DNA of 64,000 bases from Thermodesulfatator sp. GTDB taxonomy: Bacteria > Desulfobacterota > Thermodesulfobacteria > Thermodesulfobacteriales > Thermodesulfobacteriaceae. This document shows, piece after piece, positions 34,392 through 45,236 of this stretch. The stretch spans positions 36,653 to 100,652 of the forward strand of contig JAMOQE010000041.1 in NCBI GenBank assembly GCA_027064165.1, in the 5' to 3' direction. Below the pieces are notes generated by a model. That model had not been told where the DNA came from. It did no database searches and saw nothing but the letters and a program-made list of their open reading frames with translations. Made by a program: the position numbers and the translations under genes. Position 1 is the stretch's first letter, and each line of letters begins with the position of its first letter.

Positions 34392-34926
34392 AAGCAGGAG
34401 TAAACTGCTCCGGGTTTTGCTCTAAAAGTTTATTTACTTCTTCTGGAGTAAAAAACCGGCCTTCTTCTATCTCTATAGGATTTGGTTGAGGACATTTATT
34501 TGTTTTTCCCTTGAAAAGCACAATGCATCGTAACCCGGGCTCTTCTGATGGCTTAATTCTCAATACTTCTTCAAGCTTCACCTTTAAAGAAAGCTCCTCT
34601 TTTAGCTCTCTCTGGGCAGTTAAAAGGAAAGTTTCTCCCACTCTCACATGGCCAGAGGCAGAAGAGCTCCAGAGCCCTGGATTTTCGTCCATGCTTTTTG
34701 CCTTTTTTTGAAGATAAATTTCTCCTTTTTGATTAAAAATAAACACATGGGCTAATTTATGGCAGAACCTTTTTTCATGTACTTCTTTTCTGGGAAGAAT
34801 CCCTATGGGATTGCATTCTTCGTCCACTATTTCTAAGGATTCTCTTTCACAGCTTTCTGGAGTTTCGGTTGGTTTTCTCCCTCTTTTAGAATTGGAAGTC
34901 TCAGGAGATTTTTTCCTTTTTGGCAT
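34336..34926 (-). CDS. Nudix hydrolase (IPP isomerase-like subgroup)
   Basis: The 196-residue protein has a Nudix box at about residues 92-112 (G, then five residues, E, then REL and EEL). The preceding [14 protein letters not shown] and [16 protein letters not shown] segments resemble the YfcD/IDI-like subgroup. Substrate is unknown. The first 25 or so residues are Lys/Arg/Ser-rich and probably disordered. Its start lies within the 3' end of lon (26-nt overlap). Confidence 0.82.
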   Translation of the reverse strand: MPKRKKSPETSNSKRGRKPTETPESCERESLEIVDEECNPIGILPRKEVHEKRFCHKLAHVFIFNQKGEIYLQKKAKSMDENPGLWSSSASGHVRVGETFLLTAQRELKEELSLKVKLEEVLRIKPSEEPGLRCIVLFKGKTNKCPQPNPIEIEEGRFFTPEEVNKLLEQNPEQFTPAFRVLWRRFWQLQKSRKGR

Positions 34927-37306
34927 TTTTCTTCTCTTCTCCCTCCTTTTTGAGAACTAATTTTAACACTTCATCAATGTTATTTACAGGAATAAATTCT
35001 ATTTTTTCTCTTAAATCTTTGGGTATTTCCTCCAGGTCCTTCAAATTTTTGTGTGGAATAATCACTTTGGGTATGCCTTTTCTTAAAGCTGCAAGTGCCT
35101 TTTCTTTTATTCCTCCCACTGGAAGGACTTTTCCTCTGAGTGTCAGTTCTCCTGTCATGGCATAGTCTTTTGATACAGGGATTTTGGTGAGAGCTGAGAC
35201 TACAGCTGTGGCTATGGTAATGCCTGCACTTGGACCATCTTTGGGAATGGCTCCTGAAGGCACATGGATGTGAATATCGTATTTAGATGCAAACTCAGGC
35301 TCAATATTAAACTCTTTATGTTTTGCCCTGATGTAAGAGATAGCAGCCTGAGCACTCTCTTTCATCACATCTCCGAGTTGTCCTGTAAGAACGAGCTTCC
35401 CCTTTCCTGGCATAACGAGGGCTTCTACATAAAGCACTTCTCCTCCATAGGGAGTCCAGGCAAGGCCAGTTGCTACTCCCACCTCATCTTTTTCCTGAGT
35501 CAATTCTTCCACATATTCCGGGGGGCCAAGATACTCTGAAAGGTTCTCCACGGTGATTTTAAAAGGCCCTTTTTCTCCTTCAGCAATTTTTCTTGCAATC
35601 TTCCTGCAGATGGCAGCAAGCTTTCTTTCAAGCTCTCTGACACCGGATTCAGAAGTATATTCTTCTATAATTTTAAGAATTACCTCATCTGGAAACTTAA
35701 TTCTTCTTCTGGCAAGGCCATGCTCTTTAAGAAGTTTTGGAATAAGATGCCTTTTGGCAATTTCAAGTTTTTCTTTAAAAGTATAGCCAGAAAGATGAAT
35801 TACCTCCATTCTATCAAGAAGGACCTTGGGAATAGGGTCCGTTATATTTGCTGTGGCAATAAAAAGCACTTTAGAAAGGTCAAAAGGCACATCAAGAAAG
35901 TGATCCACAAAGTCCTTGTTTTGTTCAGGATCAAGGACTTCAAGCAGGGCTGCTGCAGGGTCTCCGTGAAAATCAGAACAGAGCTTGTCTATTTCATCAA
36001 GGAGAAATACAGGGTTGTTTACCCCTGCCTGCCTTATACCCTGAATAATTCTGCCAGGAAGAGCACCTACATAGGTGCGTCTGTGTCCTCTAATTTCTGC
36101 CTCGTCCCTTACTCCACCAAGCGAGACCCTTACAAATTTTCTGCCCATTGCCCTTGCAATAGATCTCCCAAGGCTTGTCTTCCCCACTCCTGGAGGACCT
36201 ACAAAGCAAAGAATGGCTCCCTTTGCCTTGGGATTGATTTTTTTTACTGCTAAGAACTCAAGCAGACGCTCTTTTACCTTTTCAAGGTCATAGTGATCTT
36301 CGTCAAGTACTTTTTTAACCCGCTGAAGGTCCAAATTATCCTTGGTGGACCTGTTCCAGGGAAGTTCAATGAGCCACTCAAGGTAGTTCCTGATAACAGC
36401 TGCCTCAGAAGAATCAGGATGCATTATTTCAAGTCTTCTAAGTTGCTTGAAGGCTTCTTTTTCCACTTCCTTTGGCATTTTTGCCTTTTTTATTTTCTTT
36501 TCAAGCTCTTCAATTTCAGACTCAATGTCTTCAAATTCTCCAAGCTCTCTTTTAATGGCTCTTAACTGTTCTCTGAGGAAGTACTCTCTTTGAGAGCGAC
36601 CAATCTCTTCCTGTGCTTCGGTCTGAATTTTGTGTTGCAATGTAGTAATTTCTATTTCTTCCATCAAAATCCGGGAAACTTTTTTTAATCTTTTAACAGG
36701 ATCCAGTGTTTCAAGGAGATTCTGAGCAGTTTTAACTTTAAGTTTAAGATAGACGGTAATAAGATCAGAGAGCCTTCCAGGCTCTTCTATTTCCTGGAGT
36801 GCAGCGGAAAGCTCGGGGTTTAAAACTCCTTTCAGAGCAAGGAGTTTTTCTAAATTTTCCTTAACAGTCCTCATTAAAGCTTCAACTTCTGGAGTAATAA
36901 CTTCGGGTTCAATTTCCTTGCAGGGTTCAATTTTTACTTTAAAAAAAGGCGTTGTTTGCAGGAATTCTTTAATTTTGACCCTGGAAAGGACCTGTACCAC
37001 AACTTTTAGTCTGTTTTCAGAAAGATTTACAATTTTTAAAATAAGGGCAATGGTACCAATCTGATATAAATCCTTTTCAGAGGGATCTTCAATTTTGGAA
37101 ACTTTTTGCGTGGTAAGGACTATGAATTTATCCTTTGAAAGGGCCTCTTCCACAGCTTTAAGGGATTTTGGTCTTCCCACAAAGAGAGGAGTTACTGTGG
37201 AGGGGAAGAGCACGATGTCCCTTATGGCCATTAAGGGAAGAACCTCAGGGACATCTACTATGTCCTCATGTAAATTGGAAAATGGAACTTCAAACTCCTC
37301 TTTCAT
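34901..37306 (-). CDS. lon: ATP-dependent Lon protease
   Basis: Lon degrades misfolded and regulatory proteins in the cytosol. The 801-residue protein has the N-terminal substrate domain ([13 protein letters not shown]), an AAA+ module with GPPGVGKTS near residue 360, and the Ser-Lys protease domain with PKDGPSAG near residue 690 and the catalytic Lys in GGIKEKAL near 730. Length is standard. It shares a short overlap with the downstream Nudix gene. Confidence 0.95.
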   Translation of the reverse strand: MKEEFEVPFSNLHEDIVDVPEVLPLMAIRDIVLFPSTVTPLFVGRPKSLKAVEEALSKDKFIVLTTQKVSKIEDPSEKDLYQIGTIALILKIVNLSENRLKVVVQVLSRVKIKEFLQTTPFFKVKIEPCKEIEPEVITPEVEALMRTVKENLEKLLALKGVLNPELSAALQEIEEPGRLSDLITVYLKLKVKTAQNLLETLDPVKRLKKVSRILMEEIEITTLQHKIQTEAQEEIGRSQREYFLREQLRAIKRELGEFEDIESEIEELEKKIKKAKMPKEVEKEAFKQLRRLEIMHPDSSEAAVIRNYLEWLIELPWNRSTKDNLDLQRVKKVLDEDHYDLEKVKERLLEFLAVKKINPKAKGAILCFVGPPGVGKTSLGRSIARAMGRKFVRVSLGGVRDEAEIRGHRRTYVGALPGRIIQGIRQAGVNNPVFLLDEIDKLCSDFHGDPAAALLEVLDPEQNKDFVDHFLDVPFDLSKVLFIATANITDPIPKVLLDRMEVIHLSGYTFKEKLEIAKRHLIPKLLKEHGLARRRIKFPDEVILKIIEEYTSESGVRELERKLAAICRKIARKIAEGEKGPFKITVENLSEYLGPPEYVEELTQEKDEVGVATGLAWTPYGGEVLYVEALVMPGKGKLVLTGQLGDVMKESAQAAISYIRAKHKEFNIEPEFASKYDIHIHVPSGAIPKDGPSAGITIATAVVSALTKIPVSKDYAMTGELTLRGKVLPVGGIKEKALAALRKGIPKVIIPHKNLKDLEEIPKDLREKIEFIPVNNIDEVLKLVLKKEGEEKKNAKKEKIS

Positions 37307-37422
37307 AGGAATCCTAATTTTAACATCCTTTTTTTATCTTGCCACTGTTTTTAAAAAAGTTTCATTGACTTGCCAGAAAAGTTAAATAAAATTTTTTTAA
37401 AGTACTGAGAAGGAGGGGAAGC

Positions 37423-37650
37423 ATGTCCGAAATTAAAATGACTATGGAAGTAAGAACGGATTACGACTGTGAGGTACTTGGCCTTCCAGCAATTATGTGG
37501 GGAGAGTGTGAGTTTAAGATTGAGGGAGAAGAGGGGATTCACCTTGAAGTGCTGGCAGAGAAGAACCCGGTTGTGCATATAGTAATAGGTGATGTCCAGT
37601 GGAAAGGCACAATAAGGGGCCTGAAAAAGCTTCTTTCTGAGGCTAAATAG
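37423..37650 (+). CDS. Small conserved-looking protein, function unknown
   Basis: A 75-residue acidic protein (MSEIKMTMEVRTDYDCEVLG at the start) with alternating beta-strand-like stretches and a C-terminal helix. An AGGAGGGG site lies just upstream of the ATG, which supports real expression. No recognised family. It stands alone between lon (opposite strand) and a small coiled-coil gene. Confidence 0.6.
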   Translation: MSEIKMTMEVRTDYDCEVLGLPAIMWGECEFKIEGEEGIHLEVLAEKNPVVHIVIGDVQWKGTIRGLKKLLSEAK

Positions 37651-37709
37651 TTTTTTTTAAAAAACTTTATTTTACTTGAAAAAAGTTGAAAAAGGAATAC
37701 TTTTAAATT

Positions 37710-37970
37710 ATGGGTAGATTGTATATAGACGATATCCAACTTACGCAGTATTTTGTAACAAAAGACGATTTTCGTCTTCTTTTAGAATTTTTGAAAGATC
37801 GTTTTGAGGATATAAACCGCAGATTTGAAGATATGTATCGGTATGTGGATAAGAGGTTTGAAGAGGCTGACAGAAGAATATCCTTTCTTACTAAACTTGT
37901 ATTAGCCTTTGACATTCCCATTGTTTTAAGTCTCTTTGTCTTGATAATAAAGCTTCTGCTGGTAAAATAA
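37710..37970 (+). CDS. Small coiled-coil protein with C-terminal membrane helix
   Basis: The 86-residue protein has a short coiled coil of repeated RFED/RFEE units at residues 30-56 and one hydrophobic helix at about 62-84. It resembles in plan the proteins at 56883 and 58287 (RFE-repeat coiled coil, then an aromatic-flanked membrane helix, then stop). Function unknown; the plan is like that of Bdr-type or phage-associated anchor proteins. Confidence 0.6.
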   Translation: MGRLYIDDIQLTQYFVTKDDFRLLLEFLKDRFEDINRRFEDMYRYVDKRFEEADRRISFLTKLVLAFDIPIVLSLFVLIIKLLLVK

Positions 37971-38013
37971 TTTAAATTTTCCAAAATTAGATCAATAAAG
38001 AAGGAGTTTTTTT

Positions 38014-39270
38014 ATGCATTATTTTCAGTATAAAAATGGAGAGCTTTTTTGTGAAGAAGTGCCTGTAAAAGAGATAGTATCTTCTGTGGGGACCCCTGTT
38101 TACATTTATTCTGCCCGCACTATTTCCCGACACTTCCGTGTGTTTGATGAGGCTTTTAGCGGAGTTTCACATTTAGTTTGTTATTCTGTAAAGGCCAATT
38201 CCAATGTAGCAATTTTAAGGCTTCTTGCCCGTTTAGGAGCAGGTGCTGACATAGTTTCTGGTGGAGAGCTTGCGAGGGCTTTAAAAGCAGGGATTCCTGC
38301 CGACAAAATTGTTTTCTCAGGCGTTGGGAAAACTCCTGAGGAAATGAAAGCAGCCCTTGAGGCAGGAATTCTTATGTTTAATGTAGAAAGTCTTGATGAG
38401 CTTGAGGTACTTTCTGAGGTAGCAAGCTCTTTGGGCAAAAGAGCACCTTTTGCCTTGAGGGTAAATCCCAATGTGGATCCCAAGACCCATCCGTACATTA
38501 CTACCGGGCTTAAGAAAAATAAGTTTGGTATTCCTGAGGAACAGGCCATTGAGGCTTATAAAAAGACAAAGGATCATCCATTTCTTTATCCCATAGGTCT
38601 TGATGCCCATATAGGCTCTCAGCTTACTTCTGTATCTCCTTTTGTTGATGCCCTAAAAAGGCTGAAAGCCATCTGGGAGGAGGTAATATCCTTTGGTATA
38701 GAGCTTAAATATCTTGACATGGGTGGAGGGCTTGGCATAGTTTATAGAGATGAGGAGCCTCCTCCACCAAAGGAGTACGCAGAGGCCCTTATCAGAGAAG
38801 CAAAAGAGCTTTCAGCCACCCTTATTCTTGAACCCGGAAGGGTTATAGTGGGAAATGCCGGGGTGCTCATTACAAAAGTTCTGTATACAAAAGAAAATGG
38901 CTTTAAAAAGTTTGTAATAGTGGATGCTGCAATGAATGATCTTATTCGTCCCTCCCTTTATCAGGCATATCACGAAATTATTCCCGTTGAAGAAAAGGAT
39001 GGAGGAAAAGAGGTAGTTGATGTGGTTGGCCCTATCTGTGAGAGCGGAGACTTTTTTGCCAGAGAAAGAAAGCTACCAGTACTTAAAAGAGGAGATCTCC
39101 TTGCCATTATGAGTGCCGGTGCCTATGGGTTTGTGATGAGCTCTAATTACAATTCACGGCTTAGGCCTCCTGAAGTACTGGTAGATGGAGACAAGTTCTA
39201 TGTGATAAGGAGAAGAGAGTCTATTTTTGACCTTCTTGCCTTAGAGAGCATACCTGTTAACTATGTCTAA
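38014..39270 (+). CDS. lysA: Diaminopimelate decarboxylase
   Basis: LysA decarboxylates meso-diaminopimelate to lysine with PLP. The 418-residue protein has the PLP lysine in YSVKANSN near residue 60, HIGSQL near 203, the glycine loop DMGGGLG near 238 and the partner-subunit ligand CESGDFFA near 345. AAGGAG precedes the ATG. It overlaps queA by 8 nt. Confidence 0.94.
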   Translation: MHYFQYKNGELFCEEVPVKEIVSSVGTPVYIYSARTISRHFRVFDEAFSGVSHLVCYSVKANSNVAILRLLARLGAGADIVSGGELARALKAGIPADKIVFSGVGKTPEEMKAALEAGILMFNVESLDELEVLSEVASSLGKRAPFALRVNPNVDPKTHPYITTGLKKNKFGIPEEQAIEAYKKTKDHPFLYPIGLDAHIGSQLTSVSPFVDALKRLKAIWEEVISFGIELKYLDMGGGLGIVYRDEEPPPPKEYAEALIREAKELSATLILEPGRVIVGNAGVLITKVLYTKENGFKKFVIVDAAMNDLIRPSLYQAYHEIIPVEEKDGGKEVVDVVGPICESGDFFARERKLPVLKRGDLLAIMSAGAYGFVMSSNYNSRLRPPEVLVDGDKFYVIRRRESIFDLLALESIPVNYV

Positions 39271-40309
39271 AATTCCTCCAGAATTTGACATAGAGTATTA
39301 CAGCTATATTCTTCCAGAGCATCTTATTGCCTATTATCCTGCAGAAAAGAGAGAGGAATCCCGGCTCCTTGCCATAGAGAGAACAACAGGCAAACTTCGC
39401 TTTCACGAAAAGTTTTCAGAGATTCTGAAGTACTTTCGGAAAGGGGATCTTCTTGTTCTTAACGACACCAAGGTTTTTCCTGCAAGGCTAAAGGGCAGAA
39501 AGAAGACAGGTGGAGAGGTGGAGATACTTTTATTTAAAAAGCCCTCTGGTGTGAAATTTCAGACAGAGGCACTTCTTAAAGGCAAGAGACTGAAAGAAGG
39601 CACGCTTATTGAGCTTGGAGAGGGTTTTGAGGCCGAAGTGCTTGCCAGGTTTGAGGGAGGAAGGTTTTTGATAGAGCTAAGGGCTTGTGAGCCCCTTGAA
39701 AAACTGCTTGTTTCTTATGGTAAGGCACCTCTTCCGCCTTACATAAAAAGAGAGCCTGAAAGGCTTGATTTGCTTCGCTATCAAACTGTGTATGCCAGAA
39801 AAGAAGGGGCTGTTGCTGCCCCAACTGCTGGTTTCCACTTTACAGAGGAGCTTCTTAAAGAGCTTAAGAAAAAAGGGATAGAGCTTGCTTTTATCACACT
39901 GCATGTGGGATACGGCACCTTTGCTCCTGTTAAAGTGAGGGATATAAGAGAGCACAGGGTTGAGCCTGAGTATATTGAGGTTGATGAGAAAACAGCAAAA
40001 AAAATAAAAGAGGCTCTTGAGCAAAAAAGAAGAATAATTGCAGTGGGCACCACTGTGGTAAGAACCCTTGAGTTTCTTGCCTTAAGGGACTTTGCTCCTT
40101 ACAAAGGCTTGTGTGATCTTTACATTTATCCTGGATTCAAGTTTAAAGTGGTTTCTGCCATGGTTACGAATTTTCACCTCCCCAAGTCTTCTCTTTTTTT
40201 ACTTGTGTGTGCTTTTGCAGGAAGAGAGCTTATGTTAAAGGCATACGAGGAGGCAATAAAAAGAAAATACCGTTTTTATTCCTACGGCGACGCCACTTTT
40301 ATTTATTGA
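39263..40309 (+). CDS. queA: tRNA preQ1(34) S-adenosylmethionine ribosyltransferase-isomerase
   Basis: QueA transfers and isomerises the ribosyl group of SAM onto preQ1 in tRNA to make epoxyqueuosine. The 348-residue protein has LIAYYPAEKREESRLL at the start, LVLNDTKVFPARL near 70, AAPTAGFHF near 190 and VTNFHLPKSSLFLLV near the end. Together with queC and folE2 it shows a de novo queuosine route. Confidence 0.94.
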   Translation: MSKIPPEFDIEYYSYILPEHLIAYYPAEKREESRLLAIERTTGKLRFHEKFSEILKYFRKGDLLVLNDTKVFPARLKGRKKTGGEVEILLFKKPSGVKFQTEALLKGKRLKEGTLIELGEGFEAEVLARFEGGRFLIELRACEPLEKLLVSYGKAPLPPYIKREPERLDLLRYQTVYARKEGAVAAPTAGFHFTEELLKELKKKGIELAFITLHVGYGTFAPVKVRDIREHRVEPEYIEVDEKTAKKIKEALEQKRRIIAVGTTVVRTLEFLALRDFAPYKGLCDLYIYPGFKFKVVSAMVTNFHLPKSSLFLLVCAFAGRELMLKAYEEAIKRKYRFYSYGDATFIY

Positions 40310-40334
40310 AAAATTTTGTTAAAATTTTAAAAAT

Positions 40335-40787
40335 ATGATGTGGGAAAAACTACTTGAAATTTTTTTTATTGCTTATAAAAGAAATGAACAAAGAAGGTAT
40401 TAATTATTGCATAATAGGGGGTTTAGCAGTTAATTTTTATGGTTATACAAGATTTACCGAAAATATTGATATATTTATTCCGAAGAAAATATTGAAAAAT
40501 TAAAAAAAGTTTTTAAAAAAATATTTGAAGACGAAGAAATAGAAAAAATTTCATTAAAAGATTTTGAAAACTATGCTGTAATAAGGTACGGATCTCTGGA
40601 GGGGATTTATATAAATCTAATTTCACGATTTGGAGAAAAAATTAGTTGGAAAGATATTGCTAAGGATATTACTTATTTGTGGAATTGAGTCTTTGATAAA
40701 AATGAAGGAAGGAGCCTCAAAATTTAGAGAAAAGGATAAAATTGACTTAATTTTTTTGAAAAGAGTAAAAAATGAAAAGAGGTAAAA
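40335..40787 (+). pseudogene. Nucleotidyltransferase-like gene broken by frameshifts
   Basis: In successive frames the segment encodes KEMNKEGINYCIIGGLAVNF with FTENIDIFIP (the GG...D-x-D-like nucleotidyltransferase core). It continues as EENIEKLKKVF and GSLEGIYINLISRFGEK, and last as CGIESLIKMKEGASKFREKDK ending at TAA 40785-40787. At least three frame changes are needed, one at a T run near 40360. It resembles the AbiEii/DUF6036 class of toxin-like nucleotidyltransferases. This fills the gap after queA. Confidence 0.72.
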
Positions 40788-40963
40788 TAAAGTTTTATAA
40801 AACTTTTAAAGATGCAGAAGAGGATTTAATTAAAAAAATTTTTGATGAAGAAGAATTCATGAGAAGGGTAGCTCTTTTTACTGCTTTACAGAAAATTTTT
40901 AGAAAGAAAAATGAGAAATTTAAACGAGGTTTTTTATTTTTTAAAACCTTGGAAGAATTTTAA
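40772..40963 (+). CDS. Small basic protein, possible partner of the broken nucleotidyltransferase
   Basis: A 63-residue Lys/Phe-rich protein whose ATG lies inside the end of the broken nucleotidyltransferase gene, as expected for an overlapping two-gene module. Contains FKDAEEDLIKKIFDEEEFMRR. No family recognised. It may be a decaying remnant. Confidence 0.45.
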   Translation: MKRGKIKFYKTFKDAEEDLIKKIFDEEEFMRRVALFTALQKIFRKKNEKFKRGFLFFKTLEEF

Positions 40964-40985
40964 AAAAAAATAGAGAATTAGTTTT

Positions 40986-42920
<1,935 letters not shown>

Positions 42921-43694
42921 TTAAAGTTTACCACGCTCTTGCTCTAAAATCAATATCTTAAGCTCCTTTCCCCATAGCAAAAGTCTGTCTCCAATTATCC
43001 CCACCACTCCTAAAAGCCCTTTAATCTTTTCAGCCCTTGCTATTACTTTTTTGAAGTCCTGTGGCGTTTTTAAAAGATTGCCAAAGGCTGTGGCAAGGGC
43101 ATCTGCTATGGCAGTGTCTTTGTGAACTACGGTTATGGCATCAGCCTTTCCAAGGCTCAGGCTATGGCCGATTTTTCCGGAGGAGGTGCATACCCCACAG
43201 GGCATAAATTCCTTTTTTATCAATAGGCCCAGTTTTCCGGAAAAAGGGGAGTCCCCTGCAAAAAGAGCTACTCTGGCATCCTGTTTTAGCCATAAAAACA
43301 CATCTCCCCCGTTTTCCACCACCACCTGTGAGCTAAGTCCTTTTTTCACAAGAGACCTTCCCGCCTCCTCTGCTATAGCACCTGCCACTGCCGCCATAGG
43401 CCCAACACCTGCCACCTCCCCGGCATCAAGCATACGCTTGACAATGTGAGGCACTTTCTCCGGGTAAGAAAGCGGCACACGGGAAGACTTAAATTCCGGG
43501 TGGGCAAGAATAAAGGCCTCAAGAGGTGAACGAATTTTTTTTACAATAGAAAGCACTTCTTTTTCAAGCTTTTTTTCTGCAAGGACAAAGAGGTCTGTTT
43601 CCCGATAGACCACCCTGAAGGATTTAAGTGGACTTGAGACTAAAGTGCGGTAAAAAGGGATTCCACTAAATTTGTTCGTAAAAGTCTCTTCCAT
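42921..43694 (-). CDS. UPF0280 (ApbE-like) protein
   Basis: The 257-residue protein has GEVAGVGPMAAVAGAIAEEAG near residue 95 and VVENGGDVFLW near 125, the UPF0280 pattern, distantly like ApbE flavin transferases. Function unknown. It overlaps the fumarase-type gene upstream by 29 nt, so the two are co-expressed. Confidence 0.85.
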   Translation of the reverse strand: MEETFTNKFSGIPFYRTLVSSPLKSFRVVYRETDLFVLAEKKLEKEVLSIVKKIRSPLEAFILAHPEFKSSRVPLSYPEKVPHIVKRMLDAGEVAGVGPMAAVAGAIAEEAGRSLVKKGLSSQVVVENGGDVFLWLKQDARVALFAGDSPFSGKLGLLIKKEFMPCGVCTSSGKIGHSLSLGKADAITVVHKDTAIADALATAFGNLLKTPQDFKKVIARAEKIKGLLGVVGIIGDRLLLWGKELKILILEQERGKL

Positions 43695-44223
43695 CTATTG
43701 TGTTTATAACAATTGCAGGGAAATTTGTTACCCTGATTCTAAAAAATGCTTCAGGCCCCAGTTCTTTCCAGGCAATGGGTTCAACTTTTTCTATAAAGCT
43801 TGCAAGAAAGGCTCCGGCTCCTCCAAAAGTGGCAAGATACACTCCTTTATATTTTACCAGGGCCTCTTTAACCGCAGTAGAGCGCTTTCCTTTTCCTATG
43901 CAGGCAGCAAGGCCCATTTCAAGAAGGGCCGGGGTATAGGCATCCATTCTTGAGGAAGTGGTTGGGCCTGCAGCTCCAATGGGTTTGCCGAAAGGAGCAG
44001 GAGATGGCCCCACATAATAAATTGCCTGATTGGTAAAATCAAAGGAAAACCTGCCTGCCTTAATTTCCTGAAGGAGTTTTCTGTGGGTGGCATCCCTTCC
44101 GCAAAGTAGCCAGCCGCTGATAAGTATAGGCTCTCCTGGCCCGAGCCCCTCAAGTACTTTTCTATCTTCAAGAGGAAAGATAAGCTTTTTAGCTCCTCCA
44201 AAAATCTCGGAATAATACTTCAT
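43666..44223 (-). CDS. Class I fumarate hydratase-type beta subunit
   Basis: The 185-residue protein is the C-terminal domain of class I fumarases as a separate subunit: ISGWLLCGRDATHRKL near residue 35, GPTTSSRMD near 88 and FGGAGAFLA near 135. With an Fe-S alpha subunit it hydrates fumarate; tartrate dehydratase is the alternative. No alpha subunit gene is adjacent in this window. Confidence 0.86.
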   Translation of the reverse strand: MKYYSEIFGGAKKLIFPLEDRKVLEGLGPGEPILISGWLLCGRDATHRKLLQEIKAGRFSFDFTNQAIYYVGPSPAPFGKPIGAAGPTTSSRMDAYTPALLEMGLAACIGKGKRSTAVKEALVKYKGVYLATFGGAGAFLASFIEKVEPIAWKELGPEAFFRIRVTNFPAIVINTIDGRDFYEQI

Positions 44224-44345
44224 TTTTCTCTCCGATGCATTTTCTTCCCTGTTTTAATATAAACTTGGCAGGGAAAAACTCAAGTTTTTAAACCTGAAGA
44301 GAAAAAGATTACTTCGTGCAGGAACAGGCCAGGTTTTATTATAGC

Positions 44346-44801
44346 TTAAAAACATCCTGCTGTAATACTTTCCACAAGCTCTCTCTTATCCTTTTCCGTT
44401 TGCACTTTCAAAAGGTCAGAGAGTTTTACTTCTTTTAGCAGGCACTCTATGTAATTTGCAATTTTTTGCCAGATGGGATAGGCAATGCATTCTTCCACAT
44501 CCTCACACCCCTCTCCTGGATCCACACAGGAGGCAATACAGACAGGCCCTTCAAGGGGTTCAAGAATGTCGTAAAGGGTTATTTGATCAGGGCTTTTTCT
44601 CAGCACATAGCCACCTCCTGGCCCTCTTGAAGACCTGATAAGCCTTGCCTGCCTGAGTCTATTAAGGATCTGGGCAAGATAAACCCTGGAGATGTGCTGT
44701 GCGTTTGAGATTTGCTCCAATGTAACGCCATTGGGAAAGGCCCGGGCAATTTCATACATGGCTCTTACCGCATACCTGCCTTTTGTTGACAGCTTAAACA
44801 T
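44346..44801 (-). CDS. Rrf2-family transcriptional regulator
   Basis: The 151-residue protein has the Rrf2 winged helix (KLSTKGRYAVRAMYEIA at the start, RSSRGPGGGYVL wing near 60). A cysteine-rich loop follows at 92-108 (CIASCVDPGEGCEDVEEC), where IscR/RsrR-type relatives bind an Fe-S cluster. It may sense Fe-S status or redox. Stands alone; a divergent porin lies 435 nt away. Confidence 0.88.
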   Translation of the reverse strand: MFKLSTKGRYAVRAMYEIARAFPNGVTLEQISNAQHISRVYLAQILNRLRQARLIRSSRGPGGGYVLRKSPDQITLYDILEPLEGPVCIASCVDPGEGCEDVEECIAYPIWQKIANYIECLLKEVKLSDLLKVQTEKDKRELVESITAGCF

Positions 44802-45001
44802 AAGCCCCTACCTCTTTTTAGTATTTTTATTTTTAACTAAACTTAATATAAAATAAAAGATTATCAAGATATTTTTTAAAAAAATTTTAGAAAAAATTGA
44901 AAAAATGAAAATCCGTTTTGAAGCGTGATTTTGCACAAGTTTTGGAAAAATAAAGGTTTAAAATAATTTTTGGCCTTATTTTAAAAAAATTTTTTGAAAA
45001 C

Positions 45002-45054
45002 GCCATTTTCAGCCATTTTAACGGCTTGACAAAGCTCAAGTTTTGCAATATAAC
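45002..45054 (+). promoter_or_regulatory. Upstream porin promoter P1 with GCCATTTT direct repeat
   Basis: TTGACA at 45026-45031, a 17-nt spacer and TATAAC at 45049-45054. Just upstream, GCCATTTT occurs at 45002-45009 and 45012-45019, one helical turn apart, a good activator- or repressor-site layout. The remainder of 44802-45001 is AT-rich with nothing recognised. Confidence 0.55.
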
Positions 45055-45159
45055 TCTAAGTCTAAGGTTAAAGCTTGCTTGAATTGTTCTATTAATTTGT
45101 GTAAAAGGTTGAGGTGGAAGTTTTGAGAAATTTTTTTGAGAAAAAGGCCTTGCAGGGGC

Positions 45160-45187
45160 TTGACAAGAAAAAACTTTTGATTACAAT
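45160..45187 (+). promoter_or_regulatory. Downstream porin promoter P2
   Basis: TTGACA at 45160-45165, a 16-nt spacer and TACAAT at 45182-45187, about 50 nt before the porin ATG. It is the closer and probably stronger start. Confidence 0.65.
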
Positions 45188-45236
45188 CCTCTGGTTAAGG
45201 AAAAAATAGAAAAGAAAAAAATAAAGGAGGTGTGGT

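Noticed and set aside
40686..40688. TGA in the broken nucleotidyltransferase as another selenocysteine codon
   Set aside because: Reading through gives a short unrelated sequence; homology resumes in another frame, so a frameshift is the explanation.
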